DNA of 64,000 nt. It comes from HGM13006 sp900757695 (GTDB lineage Bacteria > Bacillota > Clostridia > Oscillospirales > Oscillospiraceae). Positions 8,171 to 17,490 of the stretch are shown here, in pieces. How positions within the stretch are numbered: position 1 is the stretch's first letter; each line of letters begins with the position of its first letter. A program made the position numbers and the translations under genes. The notes beneath the pieces are model-generated. The model was not told the DNA's origin, did no database searches, and saw only the letters and a list, made by a program, of their open reading frames with translations. The stretch lies in NCBI GenBank assembly GCA_959607825.1, contig CAUHNW010000004.1, forward strand, positions 1 through 64,000, read 5' to 3'.

Positions 8171-11100
8171 ATGAAACAGAGAATTGGGAGGATGGAACGG
8201 AGTCTGGCAATGCTGCTGGCAGTGCTGCAGGTTATGCTGCTGCTTGCGGCGGTTCCGGCCCGTGCGGCGGACGATGTCGTAGACAGCGGAAGCTGCGGCG
8301 ATAATTTGACGTGGACGCTGGATTCTGCGGGAACACTGACGATCTCCGGAACCGGCGATATGCCATATTCTGCATTTAATGGAGATAAACGGATAAAAAC
8401 AGTTGTCATGGAACATGGCGTAACAGACATTGTAGACTATGCCTTTGACAGCTGCACCAGCCTGAGTAGCATAGTGATTCCGGATGGTGTAACAAGCATT
8501 GGATGCGGTGCATTTGAGTACTGCACCAGCCTGAGCAGCATAGAGCTTCCAGACAGCGTAACAAGCATTGGAGGGAGTGCCTTTTCCCGCTGCAGCAGCC
8601 TGAGCAGCATAGAGCTTCCGGACAGCGTAACAAGCATTGGAGGGTATGCCTTTAAGGACTGCAGCAGCCTGAGCAGCATAGAGATTCCGGACGGCGTAAC
8701 GAGCATTGGAGATTATGCCTTTTCCGGCTGCAGCAGCCTGAGCAGCATAGAGATTCCAGACGGCGTAACGAGCATTGGAGGATATGCATTTGACAGGTGC
8801 AGCAGCCTGAGCAGCATAGAGATTCCAGACGGCGTAACGAGCATTGGAGGATATGCATTTGACAGGTGCAGCAGCCTGAGCAGCATAGAGATTCCAGATG
8901 GTGTAACAAGCATTGAGAGTAAAACCTTTTTCAACTGCAGCAGCCTGAGCAGCATAGAGATTCCGGATGGCGTAACGAGCATTGGAGATGGTGCATTTTG
9001 CGGGTGCAGAAGCCTGAGCAGCATAGAGATTCCAGACAGCGTAACGAGCATTGGAGAGCGTGCCTTTGAGGACTGCAGCAGCCTGAGCAGCATAGAGATT
9101 CCGGATGGCGTAACGAGCATTGGAGATTATGCATTTTACTGGTGCTTCAGCCTGAGCAGCATAGAGCTTCCAGCCAGCCTAACAAGCATTGGAGATTATG
9201 CATTTTGGCTCTGCAAAAACCTGAGCAGCATAGAGATTCCGGATGGCGTAACGAGCATTGGAGAGTATGCCTTTTACGACTGTAGCAGCCTGAACAGCAT
9301 ATCGCTTCCCGACAGCCTAACAAGCATTGGAACGGAGGCCTTTAGCATCTCGAAGCACCCAATTGTCATATTTAGTGGTAAGGACGTATATTATGGCGGC
9401 AGCGAGAGCGACTGGAGCAACATAGACTTTGCGTTTAGCAATAAAGGGCTTTTCGGCTCAACCATCCACTACAACAGCTCCGGCGCACTGTTCTCATGGA
9501 TCAACTCTGCCGGGGCCAACATCCCTGCGGATCAGTACGGCATTATTGTGGTGGGCAGTGATGGAAAGCCCATTTCCGGTGCCTCGGTGACATGGTCCTA
9601 CGGAAAGGTCATTGGAAGCGATTTCAGCGAGACCAAGCAGACGGATCAAACGGGCGTTGTGCTGTTCCCGAAATATACAGTGGGAGAACCGCTGATTGAG
9701 GTATCCTGCGATGGCTACAAAAGCTATACAAACAAGGGCACAAATTATGCAAAGAGCGACAAAGGCTATGACGTAATCAGGCTCTATAAAGAGAGCGAGT
9801 CGGATCTTTTGCTGCGCTATGCCAAATACAAGGATTCTACAGATCTGCTGACCGGAGTCAAGACGCTGAACCTCAAAAACAGCGGTAATTTGATCGGCGA
9901 TCTCACCTCGGGCGATTTCACCATTTCCTGTCAGGCCATCAATCCGGACAAGGTGCAGTCGTATCAGCTCTGGCAGAATGAAAATAAGATCGCCGACAGC
10001 GCAGACGGAAGCTTCTCGCTGAATGTGGACGCTGGCTTTGCATCCGGCGGCGGCTGCCTGATCCGCACGATCGGCACCGATGGAACCGAGATCGACACGC
10101 CCATCAATCTGACGTTCACGAAAAACGAGTATAACAAAGCGTCCGGCATCAAGCTGGGGGATAAAATCAAATTTACTGCAAAAGACGATGTTCCCTTTTT
10201 GGGCGGCGGTACATTCAGCATCGGCGACCTGCCACTGCTGCCGGTGGAAGTTGAAGTGACAGAGGATAAATTTTATATTGGATTCAACGCAAAAATCGTC
10301 GGCGGAAGCAATGATGCGGAAAAAAAGGAGCGCTTTGCGGACTTTAAGGATAGTCTGGCAAAGGTGACCAAGGCCAATGCTACACTTGGCAAGCGGGACA
10401 CCCAATTGATGAATTCGCTGATGAAGAAGGAGCCGGACTTTGCACTGCCCGGCGGCAGTGTAAAGGTAAACGTGGTGGGATATGGGGAGGGTGATATCGG
10501 AAGCACCACCGCCACGGGAGAAATTTATGTGCTTTGCAAGGCGTCCACAAAGACCTTCGGCTTTACAACATGGGTCGTTGTGGTACCTGTAACGGTGCAG
10601 ATCAGCGGCGAATTCACAGCCCAGGCCGGAGCGAAAATTAGCTATGACTGGGAAAAGGCAACGCTGGTAGGGGAAATCCCGGTGAGCACTTCTCTTGCCC
10701 TGAAGGCATTCGGCGGCGTGGGTGTTGGCAAGGTTGCCGGAGCTGGCGCCTATGGATCGGCAAAGGTGGCTTTGGATATGGCGTTCCTCCGGGACCCCTT
10801 TGTTCGAAAGGTCGATTTGACCGGCGAGCTGGGGGTGAAGGCGTATGTGGGACCATTTGAATATGCCCGGCCATTTGCCTACAACACATGGCATCTGTAT
10901 TCCTCTTCCAGCGTAGCCCGTGCACGGATGCTTCCTGGAAGCGAGGCGGCGGTGGGAAGTGAGGCAGACCAGGATGCTTATCAGCTGTCTGACCTGAGTT
11001 ATCTGGAGGAAGAGTCAGAGTGGATGGGAGAAAACGGCGGAATTTCCCTGATGAGCATAGAGGATGAGAACACCCAAAATCAGCTGACGCCTCTGCAAAC

Positions 11101-14100
11101 GGGCACCTACCGCAATATGCAGCCGGTGATCGGCTCGGCAAATGGAACCCCCGTGATGGTATGGACTCGAGCAGATACGTCAAGAACAACGGCAAATGCA
11201 GCTCAGCTGGTGTATTCGGTGTATTCCGATGGAGCGTGGAGCCAGCCCAAGCCGGTGGATCCGGACAATACAACGGCAGACGGCGCTGCAAAGCTGGCTT
11301 CTGCTGCAGATGGAACCCTGTATGTCATCTATCAAAATGCGAATCAGGAATGGACGGACGATGTTACAGCGGCAGACTATGCGGCAGCACAGGGGATTAC
11401 AGCGGCGAAGTTTTCCACAGATACCATGGGGTTTGAGAATGTAACGGATCTGTCCGTATCCGGGATCTATGCCTATGCCCCTGTGATCTGCATGGCCAAT
11501 GGGATTCCCACGGCTGTATGGATCTCCAACGAAGATACCAGCGATATGCTGGGTCAGAATGCTACCAACTGCCTGGTATATGCACAGTTGAAGGACGGAA
11601 CCTGGTCGAAGGCAAGCGCCCTTGCGGAGGGCATGAATGCAGTTGTCAGCTTGGCAGCTGGCGAAGTAAACGGCGAATTGTGCATTGCTGTGGCGACAGA
11701 TCAGGACAATGACCGCAACACACAGGGCAGCCAGCTGACGCTGTTTACGGGCCTGAAGGGAGAAAACCAGACGCTCGGTGAAGACTGCGCAGTGGCAGCA
11801 ATTCAGATTGCAAAGCTCCCGGATTCCCAAAAGGAAGAGATCATATGGGCGGATGAAAATGGGCTTTATGCATTCGATGGCACTGCAAAACGGACGGTGG
11901 TAGAGTCCACAGCGTTCTCCAGTGGCTTTATTGCACTTTCTGACCGGATTCTGCTGAGAAGTGCGGAGGAAAGCAACTCCAACCTCTATACAATGGTTTA
12001 TGACAATGGCTGGCAGGAGCCGGTCGGCGTGACCGAGCAGAGCGGCTATCTCCAGAGCTATGCAGCTGCGGAAATCGGCGACAAGACATATCTTGCGGCA
12101 GTACAGGCAGACGTGACGATATCCGAGGATGCGGTGGAAGACGTATGCACATTGTCGTGGATGACCATAGAGCACACAACCGATCTGCAGCTCACAAGTG
12201 CAGCAGCCGATGAAGAAGCGGCGGCCTCCGGTGAGGACTTCCCGATTGTGGTGGATGTAAAGAACAACGGAGATACGAAGGTCACGGAATACTCGGTCAC
12301 GATCGCCTGCAATGGGAAAACTATTGCAGAGCAGAAGGTCGAGGATGCTTTGGCGGCAGGACAGGAAACGGAGCTGACTTTGACGGTACCGGCACTTGGT
12401 GCAGCGGACTACCAGAAGAAGTACACCGCAACAGTTACGGCAGACAATGATATGCAGGATAAGAACAATTCCGTAGAGCTCACTGCGGGCACTGCGGATC
12501 TGGAAATTGCACATGCAGAGCTGCTGCATGTGGGAGATACATACAGCGTGCTGGTCAATGTCCGCAACAACAGCGTCATTCCGGCCTCCGGAAAGCTGAA
12601 GGTGTATTATGGAGCAGAGACGCTCGGTGAGATCGACATTGGCGAGCTGAATCAGGGCGAGAGCACACTGCTGTCTGCGGCCATCACCCGGCCAATCTAT
12701 AGCGATACAACGGATGTTCAAATTGGCTTTACCATCAGCAGCGATACCGAGGAATGGAATGAGCTGAATAATACAACAGAGTTGTATATGGATATGGCAC
12801 CAGCAGAACATACTCATAATTATGTCAACCCGGTAGTGGTGGAACCCACCTGCACCCAAAAGGGATATACAAAATATCAGTGCAGTGGCTGCGAAAAGGC
12901 CAAAATTGATAAGAATAGCTATACAAAGGCTCTTGGCCATGACAGTGAACTGAAGAACGCCAAGGAGGCCACCTGCAAGGAAGCGGGCTACACCGGCGAC
13001 GAGGTCTGCAAGGTCTGCGGAGAAACGATCAAGAAGGGCCAGACAATTGCAAAGCTGGCACACACCTATGACGAAGGGAAAATCACCACGGAGCCAACCT
13101 GCACCGAGGAAGGCGTAAAGACATACACCTGCAAGGTCTGCGGCGACATCTATACGGAGCCTGTAGCAAAGACGGCCCATCAGACCGAGTTGGTGAATGC
13201 CAAGGAGGCCACCTGCAAGGAAGCGGGCTACACCGGCGATGAGGTCTGCAAGGTCTGCGGCGCAACGATAAAAAAGGGCCGGACGATACGCAAGCTGGCA
13301 CATACCTATGACGAAGGTAAAATTACCACAGCGCCCAGCTGTGAGGTGAATGGGACAAAGACCTACACCTGCACGGTCTGCGGCACCACAAGAACCGAGC
13401 CGATTCCGGCCACCGGCCACAGCTGGAGCAGCTGGAACACCGTTCAGGAGGCTACGGATACAGCAGACGGGCTGAAAGAGCGCACCTGCGCATCCTGCGG
13501 TGCCGTGCAGCAGAAGAAGATCCCGAGCGCAGGCCATGAATTTGAGTTCGTGGAGACGGTAGCGCCTACCTGCACCGAGGAGGGCTATGACATCTATCGC
13601 TGTGAATGCGGCGAAGAGGAGTACCGCAATGAAACAAATGCGCTGGGGCACAGCTATGCGCTTCAGAATGTGGTAGAAGCCACCTGTACCACTGAAGGCT
13701 ACAGCGGAGACTGGATCTGCACACGCTGCGGAGAAACTGCGGGCACCGGGAATACGGTTCCGGCATTGGGTCACGACTGGAGCGATTGGACAGAGGAGAC
13801 GGCTGCCACTTACCTGAATGCCGGAACGGAATATCGCACCTGCAGCGCCTGCGGCGAGACAGAAACGGAAGAAATTCCGGCGCTGGGCTCCCCCTTCCCT
13901 GACGTTCAGGATCCCGGTAAGTATTACTACACCCCGGTTCTCTGGGCTGCTGCAAACAACATCACCAACGGTGTGGAGGGCGGACTGTTTGCACCGGGCA
14001 ATACCTGTAAGCGGGAGCAGGTAGTAACGTTCCTGTGGCGTGCCATGGGAAGCCCGGAGCCCACCAGCACCGACTGCCCCTTTGAGGATGTGGCAGAAGG

Positions 14101-14416
14101 GAAATACTATTACAAGGCCGTACTCTGGGCGGTGGAAAATGGGATCACCACTGGTAAGAGCGCCACAAGGTTTGCACCCAAGGACACCATTACCAGAGCG
14201 GAATTTGTGACCTTCCTGTGGCGTACAGAGGGGAAGCCAGGCTACAGCACCAGCAATCCCTTCTATGACGTTTCCAGCGGAAGCTACTACTATGATGCCG
14301 TGCTGTGGGCGTCGGAAAATGGTGTTACCACCGGCAAGAGCACAGAAAGGTTTGCACCCAAGGATCCCTGCACCCGTGGTCAGGTCGTGACCTTCCTGTA
14401 CCGGGATCTGGGATAA
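8171..14416 (+). CDS. Giant S-layer-anchored surface protein with BspA-type leucine-rich repeats
   Basis: This 2081-residue exported protein starts at the ATG 8171, 7 bases after AGGAGG; an ATG 18 bases upstream lacks a proper site. A signal peptide (about 1-35, ending VPARAA) leads into about 14 leucine-rich units of 23 residues (about 75-395, SLSSIEIPDGVTSIGGYAF type), as in BspA/internalin-like adhesins. Next come a carboxypeptidase-regulatory-like domain (about 440-525), a long middle region with no clear family, and two CARDB-like domains (about 1340-1545). Nine modules of about 40 residues follow (about 1547-1905), most with a Cys plus a CxxC pair. Three SLH domains (about 1907-2080) should bind pyruvylated wall polysaccharide. 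Adhesion or ligand capture is inferred from domains only. Its long minus-strand frame is a shadow. Confidence 0.93.
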   Translation: MKQRIGRMERSLAMLLAVLQVMLLLAAVPARAADDVVDSGSCGDNLTWTLDSAGTLTISGTGDMPYSAFNGDKRIKTVVMEHGVTDIVDYAFDSCTSLSSIVIPDGVTSIGCGAFEYCTSLSSIELPDSVTSIGGSAFSRCSSLSSIELPDSVTSIGGYAFKDCSSLSSIEIPDGVTSIGDYAFSGCSSLSSIEIPDGVTSIGGYAFDRCSSLSSIEIPDGVTSIGGYAFDRCSSLSSIEIPDGVTSIESKTFFNCSSLSSIEIPDGVTSIGDGAFCGCRSLSSIEIPDSVTSIGERAFEDCSSLSSIEIPDGVTSIGDYAFYWCFSLSSIELPASLTSIGDYAFWLCKNLSSIEIPDGVTSIGEYAFYDCSSLNSISLPDSLTSIGTEAFSISKHPIVIFSGKDVYYGGSESDWSNIDFAFSNKGLFGSTIHYNSSGALFSWINSAGANIPADQYGIIVVGSDGKPISGASVTWSYGKVIGSDFSETKQTDQTGVVLFPKYTVGEPLIEVSCDGYKSYTNKGTNYAKSDKGYDVIRLYKESESDLLLRYAKYKDSTDLLTGVKTLNLKNSGNLIGDLTSGDFTISCQAINPDKVQSYQLWQNENKIADSADGSFSLNVDAGFASGGGCLIRTIGTDGTEIDTPINLTFTKNEYNKASGIKLGDKIKFTAKDDVPFLGGGTFSIGDLPLLPVEVEVTEDKFYIGFNAKIVGGSNDAEKKERFADFKDSLAKVTKANATLGKRDTQLMNSLMKKEPDFALPGGSVKVNVVGYGEGDIGSTTATGEIYVLCKASTKTFGFTTWVVVVPVTVQISGEFTAQAGAKISYDWEKATLVGEIPVSTSLALKAFGGVGVGKVAGAGAYGSAKVALDMAFLRDPFVRKVDLTGELGVKAYVGPFEYARPFAYNTWHLYSSSSVARARMLPGSEAAVGSEADQDAYQLSDLSYLEEESEWMGENGGISLMSIEDENTQNQLTPLQTGTYRNMQPVIGSANGTPVMVWTRADTSRTTANAAQLVYSVYSDGAWSQPKPVDPDNTTADGAAKLASAADGTLYVIYQNANQEWTDDVTAADYAAAQGITAAKFSTDTMGFENVTDLSVSGIYAYAPVICMANGIPTAVWISNEDTSDMLGQNATNCLVYAQLKDGTWSKASALAEGMNAVVSLAAGEVNGELCIAVATDQDNDRNTQGSQLTLFTGLKGENQTLGEDCAVAAIQIAKLPDSQKEEIIWADENGLYAFDGTAKRTVVESTAFSSGFIALSDRILLRSAEESNSNLYTMVYDNGWQEPVGVTEQSGYLQSYAAAEIGDKTYLAAVQADVTISEDAVEDVCTLSWMTIEHTTDLQLTSAAADEEAAASGEDFPIVVDVKNNGDTKVTEYSVTIACNGKTIAEQKVEDALAAGQETELTLTVPALGAADYQKKYTATVTADNDMQDKNNSVELTAGTADLEIAHAELLHVGDTYSVLVNVRNNSVIPASGKLKVYYGAETLGEIDIGELNQGESTLLSAAITRPIYSDTTDVQIGFTISSDTEEWNELNNTTELYMDMAPAEHTHNYVNPVVVEPTCTQKGYTKYQCSGCEKAKIDKNSYTKALGHDSELKNAKEATCKEAGYTGDEVCKVCGETIKKGQTIAKLAHTYDEGKITTEPTCTEEGVKTYTCKVCGDIYTEPVAKTAHQTELVNAKEATCKEAGYTGDEVCKVCGATIKKGRTIRKLAHTYDEGKITTAPSCEVNGTKTYTCTVCGTTRTEPIPATGHSWSSWNTVQEATDTADGLKERTCASCGAVQQKKIPSAGHEFEFVETVAPTCTEEGYDIYRCECGEEEYRNETNALGHSYALQNVVEATCTTEGYSGDWICTRCGETAGTGNTVPALGHDWSDWTEETAATYLNAGTEYRTCSACGETETEEIPALGSPFPDVQDPGKYYYTPVLWAAANNITNGVEGGLFAPGNTCKREQVVTFLWRAMGSPEPTSTDCPFEDVAEGKYYYKAVLWAVENGITTGKSATRFAPKDTITRAEFVTFLWRTEGKPGYSTSNPFYDVSSGSYYYDAVLWASENGVTTGKSTERFAPKDPCTRGQVVTFLYRDLG
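8405..9345 (+). repeat. 69-base leucine-rich-repeat array with one exact tandem duplication
   Basis: About 14 in-frame units of 69 bases encode the LRR block. The unit starting at 8753 is repeated base for base at 8822. Neighbouring units differ at scattered positions. Exact duplication points to recent unequal crossing-over or slippage, so repeat number may vary between strains. Confidence 0.9.
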
Positions 14417-14438
14417 ACGGAACAAAGAAAATAAAATT

Positions 14439-14472
14439 GGGGACGTCCTGTGGTGATTCACAGGGCGTCCCC
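14439..14472. terminator. Hairpin between convergent surface-protein and copA genes
   Basis: A 14-base stem (GGGGACGTCCTGTG with its complement, one mismatch) has a 6-base loop. On the minus strand it is followed by AATTTTATTTTC, so it is best oriented as the copA terminator, but it could serve both genes. Confidence 0.75.
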
Positions 14473-14487
14473 ATTGCTGTGGTGCGT

Positions 14488-14691
14488 TTAGCTGATCTTC
14501 TTTACCGTATATCCGGCCTCTGTGACAGCCTCTTTCAGCGCCTTATCATCGGCAGAGCCGACCACAACGGCATTGTTGTTTTCCAGACTGACCTCCACGG
14601 ATTCCACACCGGCAACACCGGTGAGGGCCTTGGTGACGTGCGCCACGCAGTGCTGGCACATCATACCTTCAATAGAAATGGTTTTTTTCAT
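14488..14691 (-). CDS. copZ: Probable free copper chaperone CopZ made from an internal start within copA
   Basis: Inside and in frame with copA, an ATG at 14691-14689 is preceded at 8 bases by a perfect AGGAGG (14705-14700). Translation from here gives a 67-residue protein starting MKKTISIEGMMCQHCVAHV and ending at the copA stop. Length, GMxCxxC site and overall pattern match stand-alone CopZ/Atx1-type chaperones. E. coli copA is known to yield a free chaperone from the same gene by frameshifting, so dual output has a precedent, though by another mechanism. Expression of the separate product is inferred from the ribosome binding site only. Confidence 0.6.
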   Translation of the reverse strand: MKKTISIEGMMCQHCVAHVTKALTGVAGVESVEVSLENNNAVVVGSADDKALKEAVTEAGYTVKKIS

Positions 14692-17025
14692 AGCAGTTTC
14701 CTCCTTGACGGGGCAGCTCCCGGTGTCGCAGGCGGGTGCGGCAGGAGCTGCGGTGTGTTTTTTCTTGTGATCGTGCTTGGTGCTGCGGATGTCAATAAAA
14801 TTCAGCCGCAATGCATTGGTAACCACGCAGAAGCTGGAAAGGCTCATGGCGGCAGCGCCGAACATGGGATTCAGCTGCCAGCCGAACAGCGGGATCCAGA
14901 CACCGGCGGCCAACGGAATGCCGATTATGTTGTAAATAAAGGCCCAGAACAGATTTTCGTGGATGTTGGTGAGAACCCGTCGGCTGAGCCGAATGGCGGC
15001 GGGAATGTCTGCCAGATCGCTCTTCATAAGCACCACATCGGCGGCGTCAATGGCAACGTCGGTGCCCGCACCGATGGCGATGCCCACGTCAGCACGGGTC
15101 AGGGCCGGGGCATCGTTGATGCCGTCACCCACCATGGCAACCTTTCCACGCTGGGAGAGCTCCTGAATTTTCTGCTCTTTCCCCTGCGGCAGAACATCGG
15201 AAATGACAGTGTCCACGCCGATCTGGGCGCCGATGGCCTTGGCGGTACGATGGTTGTCGCCGGTGAGCATGACCACTTCCAGCCCCATGTTTTGCAGTTC
15301 TTTCACCACCTGCGGCGCATTTTCTTTCATCACATCGGCTACCGCAATCACGCCCAGCAGCGTGTGGTCTGCGGCGAAAAACAGTGGCGTTTTCCCCTGC
15401 TCGGCCAGTGCGTCAGCCTGCGCCAGAAGCTGGGCGGGGATGGGGGCCATTGGCTCGATAAAGGCCCGGTTTCCTCCGGCCACCAGCTTCCCTCCGATTT
15501 TTGCGGTGAGACCGTTGCCCGGGGCCACGGTGAATGCCTCGGAGGGATCGGGGGTCAGAGAATGCGCTGCTCCGTAGTCCACAATGGCGGTGGCCAGCGG
15601 ATGCTCACTCTTCTGCTCCAGCGAAAAGGCGGCACGGAGCAGCGCTTCTTCAGAGCAGTCGGCAGAGGGGATGATGTCTGTGACCTTCGGCTTGCCATAG
15701 GTCAGGGTGCCGGTCTTGTCCATGGCAATGATATCGGTCTTTCCGGCGGCTTCCAATGATGCGGCGGTTTTGAAGAGAATGCCGTTGCCGGCACCCTTGC
15801 CGTTGCCCACCATAATGGCAACGGGCGTTGCAAGACCCAGCGCACAGGGGCAGGAGATGACCAGGACGGAAATGCCCCGTGCCAGTGCAAAGCCCAGCTC
15901 TTTTCCCACCAGAAGCCACACGGCAGTGGTGATAATTGCCAGTGTAATGACAATGGGAACAAATACACCGGATACCTTGTCGGCAACCTTGGCAATGGGG
16001 GCCTTGGTGGCGGCGGCATCGGAGACCATTTTAATGATCTGGGACAGGGTGGTGTCCTTGCCCACCCGAGTGGCTCGGCACTGGATATAGCCGGAACGGT
16101 TGATGGTGGCAGCAGAGACCTTGGCGCCGGGGGCCTTGTCCACGGGGATACTCTCGCCGGTGAGGGCGGATTCATCCACGGCACAGGTGCCCTCCAGAAT
16201 CACGCCGTCCACGGGAATGCTGTCGCCGGAGCGTACCACAAATACGTCTCCCTGAGAGACCTGACCAATGGGAACCACCTGCTCCTGACCATCTACCAGC
16301 AGGGTGGCGGTCTGGGGAGAGAGATTCATCAGGGTTTTGAGTGCGTCTGTGGTTTTGCCCTTGCTGCGGGCCTCCAGCATCTTGCCTACGGTGATCAGCG
16401 TCAGGATCATGGCGGCGGACTCAAAATAAAATTCGTCCATCCATTTCATGACACCGTCCATATCTCCGGCTACCTGTGCGCCAGTCATGGCAAACAGAGA
16501 ATAGGTGCTGTAGACAAAGGCTGCGGTGGCACCCAGTGCCACCAGCGTATCCATATTGGGGGCTCGGTGAATCAGGCTGGTAAAGCCGCTGATGAAGAAT
16601 TTCTGGTTGATGACCATGACCATGCCGGTGAGCAGCAGTTCAATGAGGCCCATGGCCACATGATTTCCCGCCAATGCTTCGGGTACCGGCCAATTCCACA
16701 TCATATGCCCCATGGTCAGGTACATCAGAGGAACCAGCAGGCACAGGGAGGCAATAAGCCGCTTTTTGAGCTTTGGGGTCTCGTGATCCTCCAGATCGGC
16801 GGCGGAAGCAGATTCCTCCTGTGCGGCTCCGGCCAGCGAAGCGCCGTAACCGGCCTTTTCCACTGCGGCGATCACGGCCTGTGGGCTGGCGCTGCCCTCT
16901 ACGCTCATGGCGTTGGTGAGCAGGCTGACTGTAACGGAGGTGACGCCATCCACCGCCTTTACCGCCTTTTCCACATGGGCGGAGCAGGCGGCACAGGTCA
17001 TGCCTGTAACGTGATACTGTTCCAT
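14488..17025 (-). CDS. copA: Copper-exporting P1B-type ATPase with fused C-terminal CopZ domain
   Basis: CopA exports Cu(I) across the cytoplasmic membrane at the cost of ATP. The 845-residue protein has an N-terminal heavy-metal domain (GMTCAAC, about 8-14), eight predicted helices, the CPC metal site (ISCPCALGLATP), the phosphorylation motif DKTGT, the SEHP motif and GDGIND. Unusually, a second heavy-metal domain with GMMCQHC (about 790-845) follows helix 8 through a His/Lys-rich and Cys-containing linker (KHDHKKKHTAAP, then CDTGSCP). That segment looks like a complete CopZ chaperone and has its own internal start site (see the 14488-14691 entry). It is 15 bases downstream of csoR in a copper-regulated operon. 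Confidence 0.96.
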   Translation of the reverse strand: MEQYHVTGMTCAACSAHVEKAVKAVDGVTSVTVSLLTNAMSVEGSASPQAVIAAVEKAGYGASLAGAAQEESASAADLEDHETPKLKKRLIASLCLLVPLMYLTMGHMMWNWPVPEALAGNHVAMGLIELLLTGMVMVINQKFFISGFTSLIHRAPNMDTLVALGATAAFVYSTYSLFAMTGAQVAGDMDGVMKWMDEFYFESAAMILTLITVGKMLEARSKGKTTDALKTLMNLSPQTATLLVDGQEQVVPIGQVSQGDVFVVRSGDSIPVDGVILEGTCAVDESALTGESIPVDKAPGAKVSAATINRSGYIQCRATRVGKDTTLSQIIKMVSDAAATKAPIAKVADKVSGVFVPIVITLAIITTAVWLLVGKELGFALARGISVLVISCPCALGLATPVAIMVGNGKGAGNGILFKTAASLEAAGKTDIIAMDKTGTLTYGKPKVTDIIPSADCSEEALLRAAFSLEQKSEHPLATAIVDYGAAHSLTPDPSEAFTVAPGNGLTAKIGGKLVAGGNRAFIEPMAPIPAQLLAQADALAEQGKTPLFFAADHTLLGVIAVADVMKENAPQVVKELQNMGLEVVMLTGDNHRTAKAIGAQIGVDTVISDVLPQGKEQKIQELSQRGKVAMVGDGINDAPALTRADVGIAIGAGTDVAIDAADVVLMKSDLADIPAAIRLSRRVLTNIHENLFWAFIYNIIGIPLAAGVWIPLFGWQLNPMFGAAAMSLSSFCVVTNALRLNFIDIRSTKHDHKKKHTAAPAAPACDTGSCPVKEETAMKKTISIEGMMCQHCVAHVTKALTGVAGVESVEVSLENNNAVVVGSADDKALKEAVTEAGYTVKKIS

Positions 17026-17040
17026 AATATGCTCCTTTGT

Positions 17041-17307
17041 TTACTTGTCCAGAATCTTGGAAAGAATCCCGATGACTTCATCGATTTTTTCACTGCCGTG
17101 GCCATGCTCGGCGGCTTCCAGCACGCAGTGATTCATATGCTGCTTGAGGATCAGTAAATTGGCCCGCTTCAGCATGGCGGAAGCGGCGAAAATCTGATTG
17201 GAGATGTCGATGCAATATCGGCCGTCTTCGATCATTTTAATAATGCCGTCAATTTGGCCCCGGGCAGTCTTCAGTGCCTGTAGAGCCTGCTGTTTTTCTT
17301 GATTCAT
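17041..17307 (-). CDS. csoR: Copper-sensing transcriptional repressor CsoR
   Basis: CsoR binds DNA in the apo form and lets go when it binds Cu(I). The 88-residue length fits the family. The metal ligands are present with the exact family spacing: Cys32, His57 and Cys61 (YCIDISNQ, then QHMNHC). It is the first gene of the csoR-copA operon. The promoter carries a GC-rich dyad at the expected start of transcription, so the operon is probably self-repressed and induced by copper. The distant alternative, an RcnR/FrmR relative, is unlikely given the ligand set and neighbour. Confidence 0.95.
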   Translation of the reverse strand: MNQEKQQALQALKTARGQIDGIIKMIEDGRYCIDISNQIFAASAMLKRANLLILKQHMNHCVLEAAEHGHGSEKIDEVIGILSKILDK

Positions 17308-17350
17308 GGAAACAACTCCTTTTGCGACAGGGAGGCGAAGCCTGTGCTAA

Positions 17351-17404
17351 CACCCCTCCCCGGGGGGGTGCATATATGGTAGCACGGAAAATCCCGGCTG
17401 TCAA
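17351..17404 (-). promoter_or_regulatory. csoR-copA promoter and CsoR operator
   Basis: On the minus strand TTGACA (17404-17399) and TACCAT (17381-17376) are 17 bases apart. Directly downstream, 17351-17370 is the near-palindrome CACCCC-N8-GGGGTG with a G/C-only core. It resembles known CsoR operators, which are GC-rich dyads over the start of transcription. The site's identity is inferred. Confidence 0.75.
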
Positions 17405-17430
17405 GTAGGCTTTTGAAGACGTAAGGGCTA

Positions 17431-17459
17431 TTGCACTTTTTAAGGGGATATGCTATGCT
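17431..17459 (+). promoter_or_regulatory. Promoter of the phosphatase-Nudix pair
   Basis: TTGCAC (17431-17436) and TATGCT (17454-17459) are 17 bases apart, 31 bases before the ATG at 17491. Confidence 0.6.
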
Positions 17460-17490
17460 CATACCTGAGGAAAGCGAGTGGTGACAGAAG

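Noticed and set aside
11180..14461. 1093-codon minus-strand open frame
   Set aside because: It lies wholly against the giant surface-protein gene, has no signal, domain or ribosome site, and arises from codon bias in the repeats.
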